DNA of 64,000 nucleotides from JASLZO01 sp965247995 (GTDB taxonomy: Bacteria; Chloroflexota; Dehalococcoidia; UBA6926). Positions 26,141 through 35,482 of this stretch are shown here, piece after piece (position 1 is the stretch's first letter; each line of letters begins with the position of its first letter). Under the pieces are notes generated by a model that saw nothing but the letters and a program-made list of their open reading frames with translations, searched no databases and was not told the DNA's origin. The stretch lies in contig OZ252041.1 of assembly GCA_965247995.1 (NCBI GenBank), positions 124,001 to 188,000 on the forward strand. Direction: 5' to 3'. The position numbers were made by a program, and so were the translations under genes.

Positions 26141-27783
26141 CCGCGGAACCGTGCGCGCTCAATCAACAAGAAACCGACCGCCGCAACCACCACTAGCAGC
26201 GTGCTCATGGCCAATGCCTCTGCCAGGTTCTGCGCACCTGGCCGTCCCAGGTACCGGAAGATCGCGACGGGCATCGTGGTGTACTCCGGGCGGTTCAGCA
26301 GCAATGTCGCCCCGAACTCCCCCAACGAAACGGCGAACGCGAATACGGCCCCGACTAGCAGTGCCGGGGAGAGGATCGGCAACTCTAAGGCAAAGACGGC
26401 GCGAAAGCGTCCTGCACCGAGCACCTTCGCCGCCTCGGTGAGTTGCGGCCGCATCACCCGCAGCGTCGTCAGTGTCACGCGCAGCACAAACGGGTACGCC
26501 ACCAACGCATGCGCCAATACGATGGGTACCCACGTCGCCCGCAAATCTACCCCACCGAATCGCAGTCCCACCAAGTAACCCAGACCCAGGGTGACAGCCG
26601 AGACACCGAGGGGAAGCATGTACACCGCGTCCAGCGGGCTCCTCCACCACGCGCCCTTGCCACGCAACGCATAGGCGGCCAACACGCCGAGCGGGACGGC
26701 CAATGCAACAGTGGCAGCGCCGAAGGCGATTGAGTTTCGCATCGCCATCAGCGGGGAGATGAAGAAGAACGACTCGCGTTCGTTCGAGAAGATTCCTACA
26801 TAACCCGTTGGGGAGAATCCGCCGTCAAGAGCAACAAACGACCGAACGACAAGCGCCACCAAGGGCGCCAACACGACCATCACGATGACCACGCCCGTCC
26901 CGATGGCCACTCGGTCCCGAATCCCCCGGCCCGATACTGGCGCCCGGCGCCGAGGCTGCGTTGGCATTCGATGCGCGGTGCGCTCTTGGAGCCGAGCGTA
27001 CGTCAATAGGATTCCAAAGGTGGCCGCCATTTGAACAAGCGCTAGCGCACCGCCGATTCCCGGGCGGAAGAGTTTTACGGTCGTCTCGTAAATCGCGACT
27101 TCGAGCGTCGCATGTTCCGGCGCTCCTAGTATCAGGACGACACCGAAGCTCGTGAATGTGAACAGAAAGACGAGAGCCGCGGCGGCCGCCACCGCTGGCA
27201 TCAGCAAGGGTAAGGTCACATGGAAAAACGCCTGCCGGCCGGATGCACCAAGTACGCGGCCAGCCTCCGGTAAGTGCTCGTCCAGGTTTGCCCACACTGT
27301 CGATACCAGTCGCACGACGATCGCGAACTCGTACACGGCGTGTGCAATCAGAATGATCGCGAACGTATGGAGCAGTTTTATTGGCGGGTCGCCGAACCCG
27401 AAACTCGCCATCAACGCGTTGTTCATCAACCCGTTTGGTCCGATCAACGCTATGAAACCGAGCGCCATGACGATCGGCGGCATCATGAACGGCACCGTCG
27501 TCAGCGCAAGAAGAACCGTCCGTCCCGGGAACTGGAACCGCGCGAAGACGTACGCACAAGGCAGTCCTATCGCGAGTGCCAACACGGTCGAGATCGTGGC
27601 CTGCAAAGCGGTGAATGCAATCCTGCCCAGGTAGTACCCGCCGGTGAGGACATCAACAACCGGCTGCAGTGGAGATTCCCCACCCCATCCAAGGGTCCGC
27701 GTCAGAATCGCGCCAAGTGGGTAGAAGAGGGCCAAGACGAGGAACCCAAGCGGGAGCCACCGCGCTGATATGCCCCAGTTCAT
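26125..27783 (-). CDS. thiP: Thiamine ABC transporter permease (two-domain)
   Basis: 552 aa inner-membrane protein with two fused permease halves of about six helices each, as in ThiP/FbpB. EAA-like loops are LPEAGRVLGASGRQAFFHVTLPLLMPAV in the first half and LTEAAKVLGAGRFRAVFALELPILSPALL in the second. A polar linker near 270-290 (RRRAPVSGRG) separates the halves. Middle gene of the riboswitch-controlled thiBPQ operon. Confidence 0.88.
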   Translation of the reverse strand: MNWGISARWLPLGFLVLALFYPLGAILTRTLGWGGESPLQPVVDVLTGGYYLGRIAFTALQATISTVLALAIGLPCAYVFARFQFPGRTVLLALTTVPFMMPPIVMALGFIALIGPNGLMNNALMASFGFGDPPIKLLHTFAIILIAHAVYEFAIVVRLVSTVWANLDEHLPEAGRVLGASGRQAFFHVTLPLLMPAVAAAAALVFLFTFTSFGVVLILGAPEHATLEVAIYETTVKLFRPGIGGALALVQMAATFGILLTYARLQERTAHRMPTQPRRRAPVSGRGIRDRVAIGTGVVIVMVVLAPLVALVVRSFVALDGGFSPTGYVGIFSNERESFFFISPLMAMRNSIAFGAATVALAVPLGVLAAYALRGKGAWWRSPLDAVYMLPLGVSAVTLGLGYLVGLRFGGVDLRATWVPIVLAHALVAYPFVLRVTLTTLRVMRPQLTEAAKVLGAGRFRAVFALELPILSPALLVGAVFAFAVSLGEFGATLLLNRPEYTTMPVAIFRYLGRPGAQNLAEALAMSTLLVVVAAVGFLLIERARFRGWGEF

Positions 27784-27805
27784 GGTCTCAAAGGGCCGGC
27801 CCAGG

Positions 27806-28924
27806 TCACCTCACAACGATGCGGGTCCACTCGTCTATCCACGCCTCGCGATTCGCCGCGATCGACAACGGTTCGATAACCGCCGGATCGGATGCCGGCT
27901 CCACGAACGCGAAGACATCAGGTAACGCAGCGTCGGCGTTCGCCGGGAACACCCACATGCGACTCGGGAAGTCCTCCTGGAACTTGCGGTCTAGAACGAA
28001 ATCCACGAACGCCCTCGCCAGCGTCTCATGCTCTGTGCCCCGCAGGATCCCAATGCCTTCGACCTGGAGAAACGCCGACTTCACTCCGGCGATGTTCCCA
28101 GTCGGTGGCGTCTCGTGAGCACCTTCCGAGTAGAACACCTCCGCCGCTGGGCTCGTGGTATAGCTCACGACCAGAGGGCGGTCTCCCCCATAGAGTGAGA
28201 ATGCGGTGTAGTACGCATCCTCCCACCCGCTGGTGACCAGCACATCATTCGCTCGCAGGTCCGCCCAATAGTCTTGCCACGTGTACGCACCCGATCCACC
28301 GAACCGGTCGATCGTAGTCAGCAAGAACGCTAACCCTGGCGATGACGTCGCCGGGTTCTCGACGACGAGAAGACCCCGCCAGTCCTCGTCAGTCAGGTCT
28401 GCCAAGTCAGAAGGCGGCGCCAAACCTCGTTCGTTCAACCAAGCGATGTCGTAGTTGATGGTCACGAACCCGAAGTCGACGGGCATCACACGATTCGTGG
28501 GATCGATTCGGTATTGTTCTGGCACTAGGTCAAGGTTCGGGGAACGGTACTCGATGAAGATGTCCTCCTCGATCGCCCGTCCGAGAAAGGAATTGTCTAC
28601 TCCATAGAAAAGGTCTGCGGTGGGAGCGTCTTTCGTCAGGATTGCTTTGGTGAGTGCTTCACCTGCATCGCCGGCTTTCTGTATCTGAACGGAAGCGTTC
28701 TGCTCGACCTCGAACGCCGCGATCACGTCCTTCCCGATGTCGAAACTATCGTGGGTCATAACCACCAGTTCGGTCGGCCCTGACGGTGTTTCCGAGGACT
28801 CGGTATCGTCCACCGGCGTGCACGCCATAGCCACTACGGCAGCCCCGAGTAGGAATGAGAACGCTACTCGAAGAGATAGGCCCTCTTGCCTCCGTGCGTG
28901 TCCGATTCCTGTCTTTGTTTGCAT
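27806..28924 (-). CDS. thiB: Thiamine-binding lipoprotein
   Basis: 372 aa substrate-binding protein. Lipoprotein signal with lipobox VVAMAC near residue 35, then TELVVMTHDSFD (the TbpA/ThiB N-terminal strand), ADLFYGVDNSFLGRA and SYTTSPAAEVFY, which matches the thiamine-contacting region of ThiB proteins. The ATG at 28924 is preceded by GGAGG 7 nt upstream. First gene after a TPP riboswitch and terminator, which supports thiamine or its phosphates as ligand. Confidence 0.9.
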   Translation of the reverse strand: MQTKTGIGHARRQEGLSLRVAFSFLLGAAVVAMACTPVDDTESSETPSGPTELVVMTHDSFDIGKDVIAAFEVEQNASVQIQKAGDAGEALTKAILTKDAPTADLFYGVDNSFLGRAIEEDIFIEYRSPNLDLVPEQYRIDPTNRVMPVDFGFVTINYDIAWLNERGLAPPSDLADLTDEDWRGLLVVENPATSSPGLAFLLTTIDRFGGSGAYTWQDYWADLRANDVLVTSGWEDAYYTAFSLYGGDRPLVVSYTTSPAAEVFYSEGAHETPPTGNIAGVKSAFLQVEGIGILRGTEHETLARAFVDFVLDRKFQEDFPSRMWVFPANADAALPDVFAFVEPASDPAVIEPLSIAANREAWIDEWTRIVVR

Positions 28925-28983
28925 ACAACGGCCTCCGTTCCGATCCCGAATCCCATCCGAGAGCGAGTTCGACCGCCCGAACC

Positions 28984-29013
28984 AAAAAAAGCCGCTGGTC
29001 GTTTACCAGCGGC
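28984..29013 (-). terminator. Riboswitch-controlled intrinsic terminator of thiBPQ
   Basis: On the minus strand GCCGCTGGT (29013-29005) and ACCAGCGGC (28999-28991) form a 9-bp stem with a 5-nt loop, followed by seven T residues (28990-28984). It sits between the TPP aptamer and thiB, about 60 bp before the start codon. Its 5' arm can alternatively pair with GCCAGCGG of the aptamer. Confidence 0.9.
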
Positions 29014-29055
29014 ATTCGGTTCCCAAGACCCCCAATCACAGGGGTCGCAGCCTTA

Positions 29056-29140
29056 TCCCTCCGCTGGCATTACCCAGCTCAGGTTCCGACGGTCGGCGGC
29101 GGGATTGCCACCCTCTCAGCCGAGTTCGCCCCAGCTCCCG
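29056..29140 (-). promoter_or_regulatory. TPP riboswitch (THI element)
   Basis: On the minus strand the region contains the conserved TPP-aptamer strings in order: GCTGGGGCGAACTCGG, CTGAGAGGGTGGC, ACCTGAGCTGGGTAATGCC and CCAGCGGAGGGA. These are the pyrimidine-sensor (CUGAGA) and pyrophosphate-sensor (ACCUGAUCUGG-like) halves. With the downstream terminator it forms an OFF switch for thiBPQ at high TPP. A -10-like TACAAT lies at 29162-29157 upstream on the minus strand. I see nothing else in the rest of the gap up to 29382. Confidence 0.95.
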
Positions 29141-29382
29141 TAAGACCCGGTATTCGATTGTAAATGTCGCCCTTTCGGGACTCTGGGCAAGTGTACTGGT
29201 CATGCCTTCCGTTGTCACCGGCTTGCCGTTCCGCATGGCCAGACAATCATCAACAGTCGCGTGGGTGGGTTAGAATCTGTTTTGTTTGCGCCAGCTGCCC
29301 CTTCAGGGACCTCGGTGGGACTCGGCATTAGGTCGGTACGGTCGACCAGGCACCTCATGCCGCAAAGCGGAAGCCTCCCGTA

Positions 29383-30330
29383 GTGTTCCGCGCAGCGAGT
29401 CCCCGCGACATCGGCGGCCTCTTGCGGTTTGCCGCCCATGGCGCCCCAGACCTGGCACATCCGACGCATCGTCTCGGCGCGAACGAACGCCGTGTGTGGG
29501 TCTCACGCGCCGTAGCTGCCTCCTGGCTGCCAAGACGGGGCCGAACCGTGCGTCCGTTGCTCCTTGCACGCGGCCGCGAACTCCGCGGGCTCGTGGTCCT
29601 CCGCGGGCTACGCGATGTGGCCACGTGGGAGATCGACCACCTCCTTGTCGGGACGGACTCCGGGCACGCGTGTGCGGAGCTGCTTGCCCGATCAGACGTC
29701 TCCATGGTCCGTGCCCGCGCGGAGCGGGTCTTTCTGCGCCTGTCTGACGGTGACGAGGTGCTAGCCGCGGCGAACGAGACTGGGTACCGCCCCTACAAGC
29801 AGGAACTCCTATTCGGCACGCCGGAAACTCGGCGCACCTCGTCAGAGGTTGCACTTCCACCGGGAATCCAGTCCCAGCTCCGGCGACCGGAAGACGAGTA
29901 CCCTCTGTTCCGGCTCTACACCGCGTCAAATCCTGTTCCCGTGCGTGCGGCCGAGGGCCGAACTTTCCGAGAGTGGCGTGAGACTATCGCGGTACGGTCT
30001 CAGGGTCTACGGAGGACTCGTGACATCGTGTTCGAAGCCGACGGCCAACCTGTTGCATGCCTTCGCACCGGGACGGGCAGTTCCGGGCAGGTGATCGCCG
30101 AAACAGTGATCCATCCGGAGCACCGTTCCGAGTTGATCGACCTTGTTGTCTCAGCCGCGCTCGCCGTCGCAGCAGGTAAACCGCTGTTCGTGACGACGGC
30201 CGCCGAAGACGAACCGTTGGCCTCTGCGCTCGAACTCGCTGGACTTCAATACCGCGGAACATATATAAGCCTGGTCCACCAGATTCGGGAGCGAGTGACC
30301 GAGGGTGTTTTCATGCCATCGCGCATTTAG
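29383..30330 (+). CDS. GNAT-like protein of unknown function
   Basis: 315 aa. I recognise no characterised family with confidence. The N-terminal half (FRAASPRDIGGLLRFA, RPLLLARGRELRGLVVLRG, WEIDHLLV, VFLRLSDGDEVLAAANETGYRPYKQELLFGTP) has the strand-helix rhythm and ageing-of-loops typical of a degenerate GNAT acetyltransferase fold. The second half (PLFRLYTASNPVPVRAAEGRTFREWRE ... GQVIAETVIHPEHRSELIDLVVSAAL) looks like a second such domain. Starts at GTG 29383 without a strong SD. First of three tightly spaced genes with a Ycf45-type ATPase and tmk. Confidence 0.7.
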   Translation: MFRAASPRDIGGLLRFAAHGAPDLAHPTHRLGANERRVWVSRAVAASWLPRRGRTVRPLLLARGRELRGLVVLRGLRDVATWEIDHLLVGTDSGHACAELLARSDVSMVRARAERVFLRLSDGDEVLAAANETGYRPYKQELLFGTPETRRTSSEVALPPGIQSQLRRPEDEYPLFRLYTASNPVPVRAAEGRTFREWRETIAVRSQGLRRTRDIVFEADGQPVACLRTGTGSSGQVIAETVIHPEHRSELIDLVVSAALAVAAGKPLFVTTAAEDEPLASALELAGLQYRGTYISLVHQIRERVTEGVFMPSRI

Positions 30331-30368
30331 CAGGTGGACATTGAGGAGGAAGTCTGAATAACAACGAC

Positions 30369-31937
30369 GTGACCCTTGGATTCCAGGTGACGGATGACCT
30401 TGATGCGCTCTTATCTGCATTGCCGCCACACATCGTCGAACCGTTGCGGGAACGATTCCATCTCCGCCCGGAACTCCTCGAGATTGTGATGGACCTCGGG
30501 CGTCCTCCTGAAGCGCGGTTTGCAGACGGGGAGCAGGTACTCAGCGCGCTCGAGGTGACGCCAGAACAGATCGACTACGTGGTCACACGTGTCGGGGAGT
30601 TCAACGACGACAACCGGGCCGGCGTCGAACGCACGCTGCATCGCATCTCTTGCATTCGCAACCGCCAGGGTCGGATCGTCGGCATCACCTGTCGTGTCGG
30701 GCGTGCGGTCTTCGGCACGATGCGCATCATTGAGGACCTTGTGACCTCAGACCAGAGCGTCCTCCTCTTGGGGCGGCCAGGAGTCGGAAAGACAACGATG
30801 CTCCGCGAGATCGCCCGCGTGCTTGCCGACGATTTCAATAAGCGCGTCATCATTGTCGATACCTCGAACGAGATCGCCGGTGACGGTGATATCCCGCATC
30901 CCTCGCTCGGCCACGCGCGTCGGATGCAAGTGCCTCAACCGCACCTTCAGCACAACGTGATGATCGAGGCGGTTGAGAATCATATGCCAGAGGTGATCGT
31001 CATCGATGAGATCGGCACGGAGGCCGAGGCGTCCGCTGCAAGGACGATCGCCGAACGCGGGGTCCAACTTATTGGGACCGCTCACGGTACGCACTTCGAG
31101 AACCTCGTCATGAACCCGACTCTCGCCGATTTGGTTGGGGGCATCCAGGCGGTGACGCTCGGCGACGACGAGGCACGACGGCGGCGCTCGCAGAAGTCGA
31201 TTCTCGAACGCAAAGCCCCGCCTACTTTTGATGTCGTTGTCGAGATCAGGACCCGCCGAGAGGTCGCGATCCACGCGGACGTCGGCCGAACGGTCGACGT
31301 TCTCCTCCGAGGCGCCACTCCGCGACCCCAGATCCGTCGCATCTCCTTCGAAGGAGATGTCGTCAAGCACGAGACCCCGACCGACGATCCGCCGGTGCTC
31401 AAGAAGCTTTTCCAATCTCCAGAGGAACCGGCGCTCGAGGACCCTGACGACCAACAATCGAAGGAAACCACGACGGACATCTACGCCTACGGGATTGGGC
31501 GCGGCAAATTGGAGGAGACCGTCCAATCACTTCGGATGCCGTTTCGCATCGTCGACTCAGTTCAGAGTGCGGACGTCGTCCTCACGACGAAACAGCTCTA
31601 CCGGCGGAAGCCCCGGCCGCTGCACGCCGCTGAGGAAGCCCGAGTCCCCGTCTACGTCCTGCGCACGAACTCACCGGTCCAACTTGAGCAAGCGCTCACC
31701 TCAATCGCCTCGGCCCGGGGTCTGCAGGAACCCATCGACGCGGTGTTGGACGAGACCGAACAGGCTGCCTCACGCATTCAATCAGGCGAGACGGACGAGA
31801 TCGAGCTGAGTCCTCAGAACGCATACGTCCGACGTCTGCAACATCAGTTGGCAGAGGAATGGAGTTTGGGTTCCCACTCCAACGGCCGCGAACCGAACCG
31901 CCGAGTCCGCATGTATCGGGCCGGCCCGGGTAACTGA
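30369..31937 (+). CDS. Ycf45-like AAA ATPase with R3H domain
   Basis: 522 aa single-stranded nucleic-acid-binding ATPase, related to SpoIIIAA and plastid Ycf45. Walker A GRPGVGKTTMLREIAR near residue 140, IIVDTSNEIAGDGD, Walker B VIVIDEIGTEAEA, and sensor region LIGTAHGTHFENLVMNPTLADLVGGI. The last about 45 residues (QNAYVRRLQHQLAEEW ... RRVRMYRAG) match the R3H signature R-x3-H. GTG 30369 is the first usable start, but the strong AGGAGG (30344-30349) is 19 nt upstream, so the true start may be an unusual codon nearer to it. 38 bp after the GNAT-like gene, 19 bp before tmk. Confidence 0.85.
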   Translation: MTLGFQVTDDLDALLSALPPHIVEPLRERFHLRPELLEIVMDLGRPPEARFADGEQVLSALEVTPEQIDYVVTRVGEFNDDNRAGVERTLHRISCIRNRQGRIVGITCRVGRAVFGTMRIIEDLVTSDQSVLLLGRPGVGKTTMLREIARVLADDFNKRVIIVDTSNEIAGDGDIPHPSLGHARRMQVPQPHLQHNVMIEAVENHMPEVIVIDEIGTEAEASAARTIAERGVQLIGTAHGTHFENLVMNPTLADLVGGIQAVTLGDDEARRRRSQKSILERKAPPTFDVVVEIRTRREVAIHADVGRTVDVLLRGATPRPQIRRISFEGDVVKHETPTDDPPVLKKLFQSPEEPALEDPDDQQSKETTTDIYAYGIGRGKLEETVQSLRMPFRIVDSVQSADVVLTTKQLYRRKPRPLHAAEEARVPVYVLRTNSPVQLEQALTSIASARGLQEPIDAVLDETEQAASRIQSGETDEIELSPQNAYVRRLQHQLAEEWSLGSHSNGREPNRRVRMYRAGPGN

Positions 31938-31956
31938 GCGCTCACGTGCGTCACCA

Positions 31957-32628
31957 ATGAACCTCTTCATCACGTTTGAGGGTGGTGAAGGCGCCGGGAA
32001 GTCTACTCAGATCGCCTATCTCATGGAGCGTCTCGAAGCCGTGGGTCGCTCAGTCGTTCGTCTGCGGGAGCCCGGGGGAACACCGTTTGGGGAAGCCATT
32101 TACGCTTTACTTCGGGATCCGGCGTCTCGGGCGCTTCGGCACATCTATCGTTCTTGGGTAGGAGCCGACGGTGACCCACCACTGGAACCGCTGGCTGAGC
32201 TGTTCTTGTTCGAAGCGGCTCGTACACAACTCGTCGCAAGGGAGATCGTTCCAGCCCTGGAGTCCGGGCACATCGTTCTCTCCGACCGGTTCGCCGATTC
32301 GACGACCGCGTACCAGGGGCACGGCAGGGGATTATCACTCGCCGTTGTCACTGCAGTGAACGATATTGCCACTGGCGGGCTCGTACCCAGCCTTACCGTG
32401 CTCCTTGATACACCCCCTGAGGTGGGCCTAGCACGGTCTCGCGGAACTGCACACCGGATGGAGCAAGAAGGAATCGAATTCCACGACCGTGTTCGCCACG
32501 GGTACCTCGCCATCGCTGCAGAGGAGCCAGAACGATTCGTCGTGATTGACGGCTGTGAACCGGCAATAGCAGTAGCCGAGATCGTGTGGCACAACGTTGC
32601 GCGTCTGCTCGACGACGCCGGGCAATAG
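31957..32628 (+). CDS. tmk: Thymidylate kinase
   Basis: 223 aa; phosphorylates dTMP to dTDP. P-loop FEGGEGAGKST at residue 7-17, DR(F) motif DRFADSTTAYQGHGRG, REPGGTPFGE for the nucleoside, and the LID region LARSRGTAHRMEQEG. All catalytic elements are present. Contains an insertion-like stretch (residues about 58-72, HIYRSWVGADGDPP) before LAELFLFEAARTQL. Last gene of its operon; convergent with the SDR gene only 4 bp away. Confidence 0.95.
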   Translation: MNLFITFEGGEGAGKSTQIAYLMERLEAVGRSVVRLREPGGTPFGEAIYALLRDPASRALRHIYRSWVGADGDPPLEPLAELFLFEAARTQLVAREIVPALESGHIVLSDRFADSTTAYQGHGRGLSLAVVTAVNDIATGGLVPSLTVLLDTPPEVGLARSRGTAHRMEQEGIEFHDRVRHGYLAIAAEEPERFVVIDGCEPAIAVAEIVWHNVARLLDDAGQ

Positions 32629-32632
32629 TGGG

Positions 32633-33412
32633 TTACGTCAACCCGGTCCTACCAGCATGTTCCACCGCAACCCGTGGCGAGACACCGGACGCGCGCTCCT
32701 GGTCCCATCGCACCGCGTCTATCGTCGTTCCCGTGACGTCTGCGGCATCATCCGTACAGAGCCACGCCACACACTGTGCCGCGTGTTCCGGCCCAACTGG
32801 CTGGCCAGAAGCACGCTCGGCTTCGAGGATCGGGAACGTGGCCGTATCGACTCGGCCTGGTTGGATCACGTTACACGTCACGTTGAATCGCTGAGCTTCG
32901 ATCGCGATCGTCCGAGACAGACCTTCGACCGCGGACTTCGACGCCCCGTACGGGCCGCCGCCCCTGATTCCATTCCACGCGCCGCCGCCCGAGAGATTGA
33001 TAATTCGGCCCCATCCCCGTTCGACCATTCCCGGAAGTGCCGCACGGACACACAGAAACGTACCGAGGACGTTGACTGCGAAGACCCGCTCGAATTCAGC
33101 AGGTTCGGCATTCTGTATGAATCCAACTGGTCCACGGATGCCGGCGTTGTTGACCAAAACGTCAGGTTGACCTTTCCAGTCCTGCGCCGACTGGAACAGC
33201 CCGGCTGCACCAACCGCCGTCGAAATATCGACCGGTACGGCCAACGCTTCGAAACCAGCCGCACGAATCTCGGCCTCGACCGCCTGGATTTGGGTCTCGG
33301 TCTGCGCCGCTAACACAACTGACGCACCTGCGCGCGCCAACTCGAGCGCGACGGCGCGCCCGATTCCCCGTCCAGCACCAGTCACGACCGCGGTTCGGCC
33401 ATCCAAGGTCAC
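32633..33412 (-). CDS. Short-chain dehydrogenase/reductase
   Basis: 259 aa classical SDR oxidoreductase. NAD(P)-binding GAGRGIG near residue 14, NNAG near 90, catalytic Ser in NLSGGGAW and YGASK for Tyr and Lys. The GTG start at 33412 overlaps the stop of the preceding hydrolase as GTGA; the frame stays open to 33478 but that part overlaps the hydrolase. Substrate unknown; translationally coupled to the hydrolase. Confidence 0.9.
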   Translation of the reverse strand: MTLDGRTAVVTGAGRGIGRAVALELARAGASVVLAAQTETQIQAVEAEIRAAGFEALAVPVDISTAVGAAGLFQSAQDWKGQPDVLVNNAGIRGPVGFIQNAEPAEFERVFAVNVLGTFLCVRAALPGMVERGWGRIINLSGGGAWNGIRGGGPYGASKSAVEGLSRTIAIEAQRFNVTCNVIQPGRVDTATFPILEAERASGQPVGPEHAAQCVAWLCTDDAADVTGTTIDAVRWDQERASGVSPRVAVEHAGRTGLT

Positions 33413-34182
33413 GACACGTCCTCGTTCGAGAGGTTGCTGGGGTTCGCTGCGTTCGGTCCCACTCGTTCTTGCAACCAAACGCTGAGCTTCTTATGCAGGG
33501 GCTCCTTCACTTCGCGCAGCCCATGGTTCGCCCCCGAGTACAGCACGAGCTCTTTCGGTTCCTCCGCCCAGTCATAGATGCGCTGCGCATCCTCCGGTGA
33601 TAGAACGTCGTCGCTCTTCCCATGAACGACAAGCAGGTGCTTCGGCGCGATCTGTGCCACATCCTGCGCCCCGTAAGTCTGCGCCGATAACGCCCCCACT
33701 CCCACGACGATCTCCGAAAATTCCGCAGCCTTGATCGCCACGGCGCCGTTGAACGAGTGGCCGACGAGCGCAACACGGCGTGCACCGATTCCTTTCAGGA
33801 AAGACAGGCCAGCTAGCACGTCGCCCACGCTCTCAATGAACACGCCTGGCCGCCGTTCGCCGAGGCGCAGCGATGTGATTCCCTCGTTCATGAACTCCGT
33901 CGCCAGCCGTTCGTAGAGACCGTCGGCAGGTCCTTTCAGCTCGCGCCCACCAGCGATGAAGACGACGACTCCATCCTCACCCTCGCACGGGTGGAGTATC
34001 CCGGGAATCACGCCACGTGTGGTCTCAAGAAGGATGTCCAGCGCCCCGTCCTCTCGCGGGCGCGCAGACACCCCGGTGAAATTGATGACAAGGTCATCCT
34101 GATCGATGTTGCCGCCACCGTCGGGAATCGACTGCCCTTCATCGGGGAGGCCACGTTCGTCGTCCGAGCTCGATGTGCTCAT
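33409..34182 (-). CDS. Alpha/beta hydrolase
   Basis: 257 aa cytoplasmic hydrolase. After an acidic 30-residue N-terminus comes a core with nucleophile elbow GHSFNG near 140, Asp in VHGKSDDVLSPED and His in SGANHGLRE. This dienelactone-hydrolase-like layout fits an esterase or peptidase; the substrate is unknown. Overlaps the SDR start by 4 bp. Confidence 0.85.
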   Translation of the reverse strand: MSTSSSDDERGLPDEGQSIPDGGGNIDQDDLVINFTGVSARPREDGALDILLETTRGVIPGILHPCEGEDGVVVFIAGGRELKGPADGLYERLATEFMNEGITSLRLGERRPGVFIESVGDVLAGLSFLKGIGARRVALVGHSFNGAVAIKAAEFSEIVVGVGALSAQTYGAQDVAQIAPKHLLVVHGKSDDVLSPEDAQRIYDWAEEPKELVLYSGANHGLREVKEPLHKKLSVWLQERVGPNAANPSNLSNEDVS

Positions 34183-34228
34183 CGTCCGCTCCTCCCCAGG
34201 AAGAAAGCCTCGAACCGCTTAGAGTCCG

Positions 34229-35425
34229 TCAACTCCCCTTCCGATGCCGGGACATAAAACGCTCCATCCGCACGAGCGCTTCCTCCAGATCCTCGATGCT
34301 CGCAGCATAGCAACACCGCACGAACCCCTCACCCGATTCTCCGAAGGCGTTGCCCGGGACAACTGCGACGCGTTCTTCCATCAGGAGCGCCTCTGCGAAC
34401 TCCTCGGATGTCATGCCAGTCCGCGCGATCGAAGGGAAGGTATAGAAGGCGCCACCTGGGTCCACGCACGGCAAGCCAATTCGCCTCAGCCCTTCCGACA
34501 ACAACCTTCGCCGTTGCCGATAAGCTTCCAACATCGACTCCACTTCGGCCTCGCCGTTCCGCAACGCTTCCAGCGCGGCGGCTTGGGCCACGGTTGGCGC
34601 CGACATCATCGTGTACTGGTGAACGCGGGTCATCGCACTGATGATTTCTGGCGGGCCCGCCGCAAACCCGACGCGCCATCCGGTCATTGCGAATCCCTTA
34701 GAGAACCCGCCAAGCGTAATCGTCCGTTCGCTCATCCCGGGCAGTGAAGCGAAGCAGACATGGCCGTCCGCCGAGTCGTACACCAGTCGGTCGTATATTT
34801 CGTCCGCGAACACAATCAAATCGTGTTTCTCGGCCAACCGCGCGATCCCTTCGGCCGTCTCTCGGTCGAGCACCGCACCCGTGGGGTTCGCCGGATTGTT
34901 GATCAACAACCCTTTCGTCCGATCGGTCAGTCGTTCCTCGATCGCTTCCGGCCGTACGCGAAACTCGTCCTCCATAGTCGTTGGGACCGGGACGAACCGA
35001 CCACCAGCCATGTGGACCACGGGAAAATACGCCACGTAACTGGGTTCCGGGCTCACGACTTCGTCGCCCGGATCGATGACCGCGCGGAGCGCCAGGTCCA
35101 GCGCTTCACTCACGCCGGCAGTGATGATCAATTCCGATGCGTCGTCGAACGAGACTCCGTACCGTCGCTCCAAGTAGCCGGAAAGCTCATGCCGAAGTTC
35201 CGGGGTTCCCAGGTTGGACGTGTAATGCGTTTGCCCGCGTTGGATCGAGTCAATCGCCGCCTCGCGGATGTGCCAAGGCGTCGTGAAGTCCGGCTCACCA
35301 ACCCCTAGCGAGATGACGCCCTCGGTAGACGCGATCAGGTCAAAGAAACGCCGGATGCCCGAAGGAGGAAGGTCCGCCGCTCGTTGGGAGACGTACGTCG
35401 AACGCACCGCATGCTGCTTAGTCAA
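34229..35425 (-). CDS. Class I/II PLP aminotransferase
   Basis: 398 aa aspartate-aminotransferase-like enzyme. SLGVGEPDFTTPWHI, HYTSNLGTPELR, NNPANPTGAVLDRE with the PLP-ring contacts, FADEIYDRL, the Schiff-base Lys in GGFSKGFAMTGWRVGF and FVRCCYAAS with the carboxylate Arg. Belongs to the branch that includes aromatic and aspartate aminotransferases; specificity cannot be fixed. Lies between gatA (57 bp) and the hydrolase gene (46 bp). Confidence 0.92.
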   Translation of the reverse strand: MTKQHAVRSTYVSQRAADLPPSGIRRFFDLIASTEGVISLGVGEPDFTTPWHIREAAIDSIQRGQTHYTSNLGTPELRHELSGYLERRYGVSFDDASELIITAGVSEALDLALRAVIDPGDEVVSPEPSYVAYFPVVHMAGGRFVPVPTTMEDEFRVRPEAIEERLTDRTKGLLINNPANPTGAVLDRETAEGIARLAEKHDLIVFADEIYDRLVYDSADGHVCFASLPGMSERTITLGGFSKGFAMTGWRVGFAAGPPEIISAMTRVHQYTMMSAPTVAQAAALEALRNGEAEVESMLEAYRQRRRLLSEGLRRIGLPCVDPGGAFYTFPSIARTGMTSEEFAEALLMEERVAVVPGNAFGESGEGFVRCCYAASIEDLEEALVRMERFMSRHRKGS

Positions 35426-35482
35426 TGTCAGATGTCCGCGTGATACCAGGATGGGGAGTGGTGCATCATCGTTCCGGTCCGC

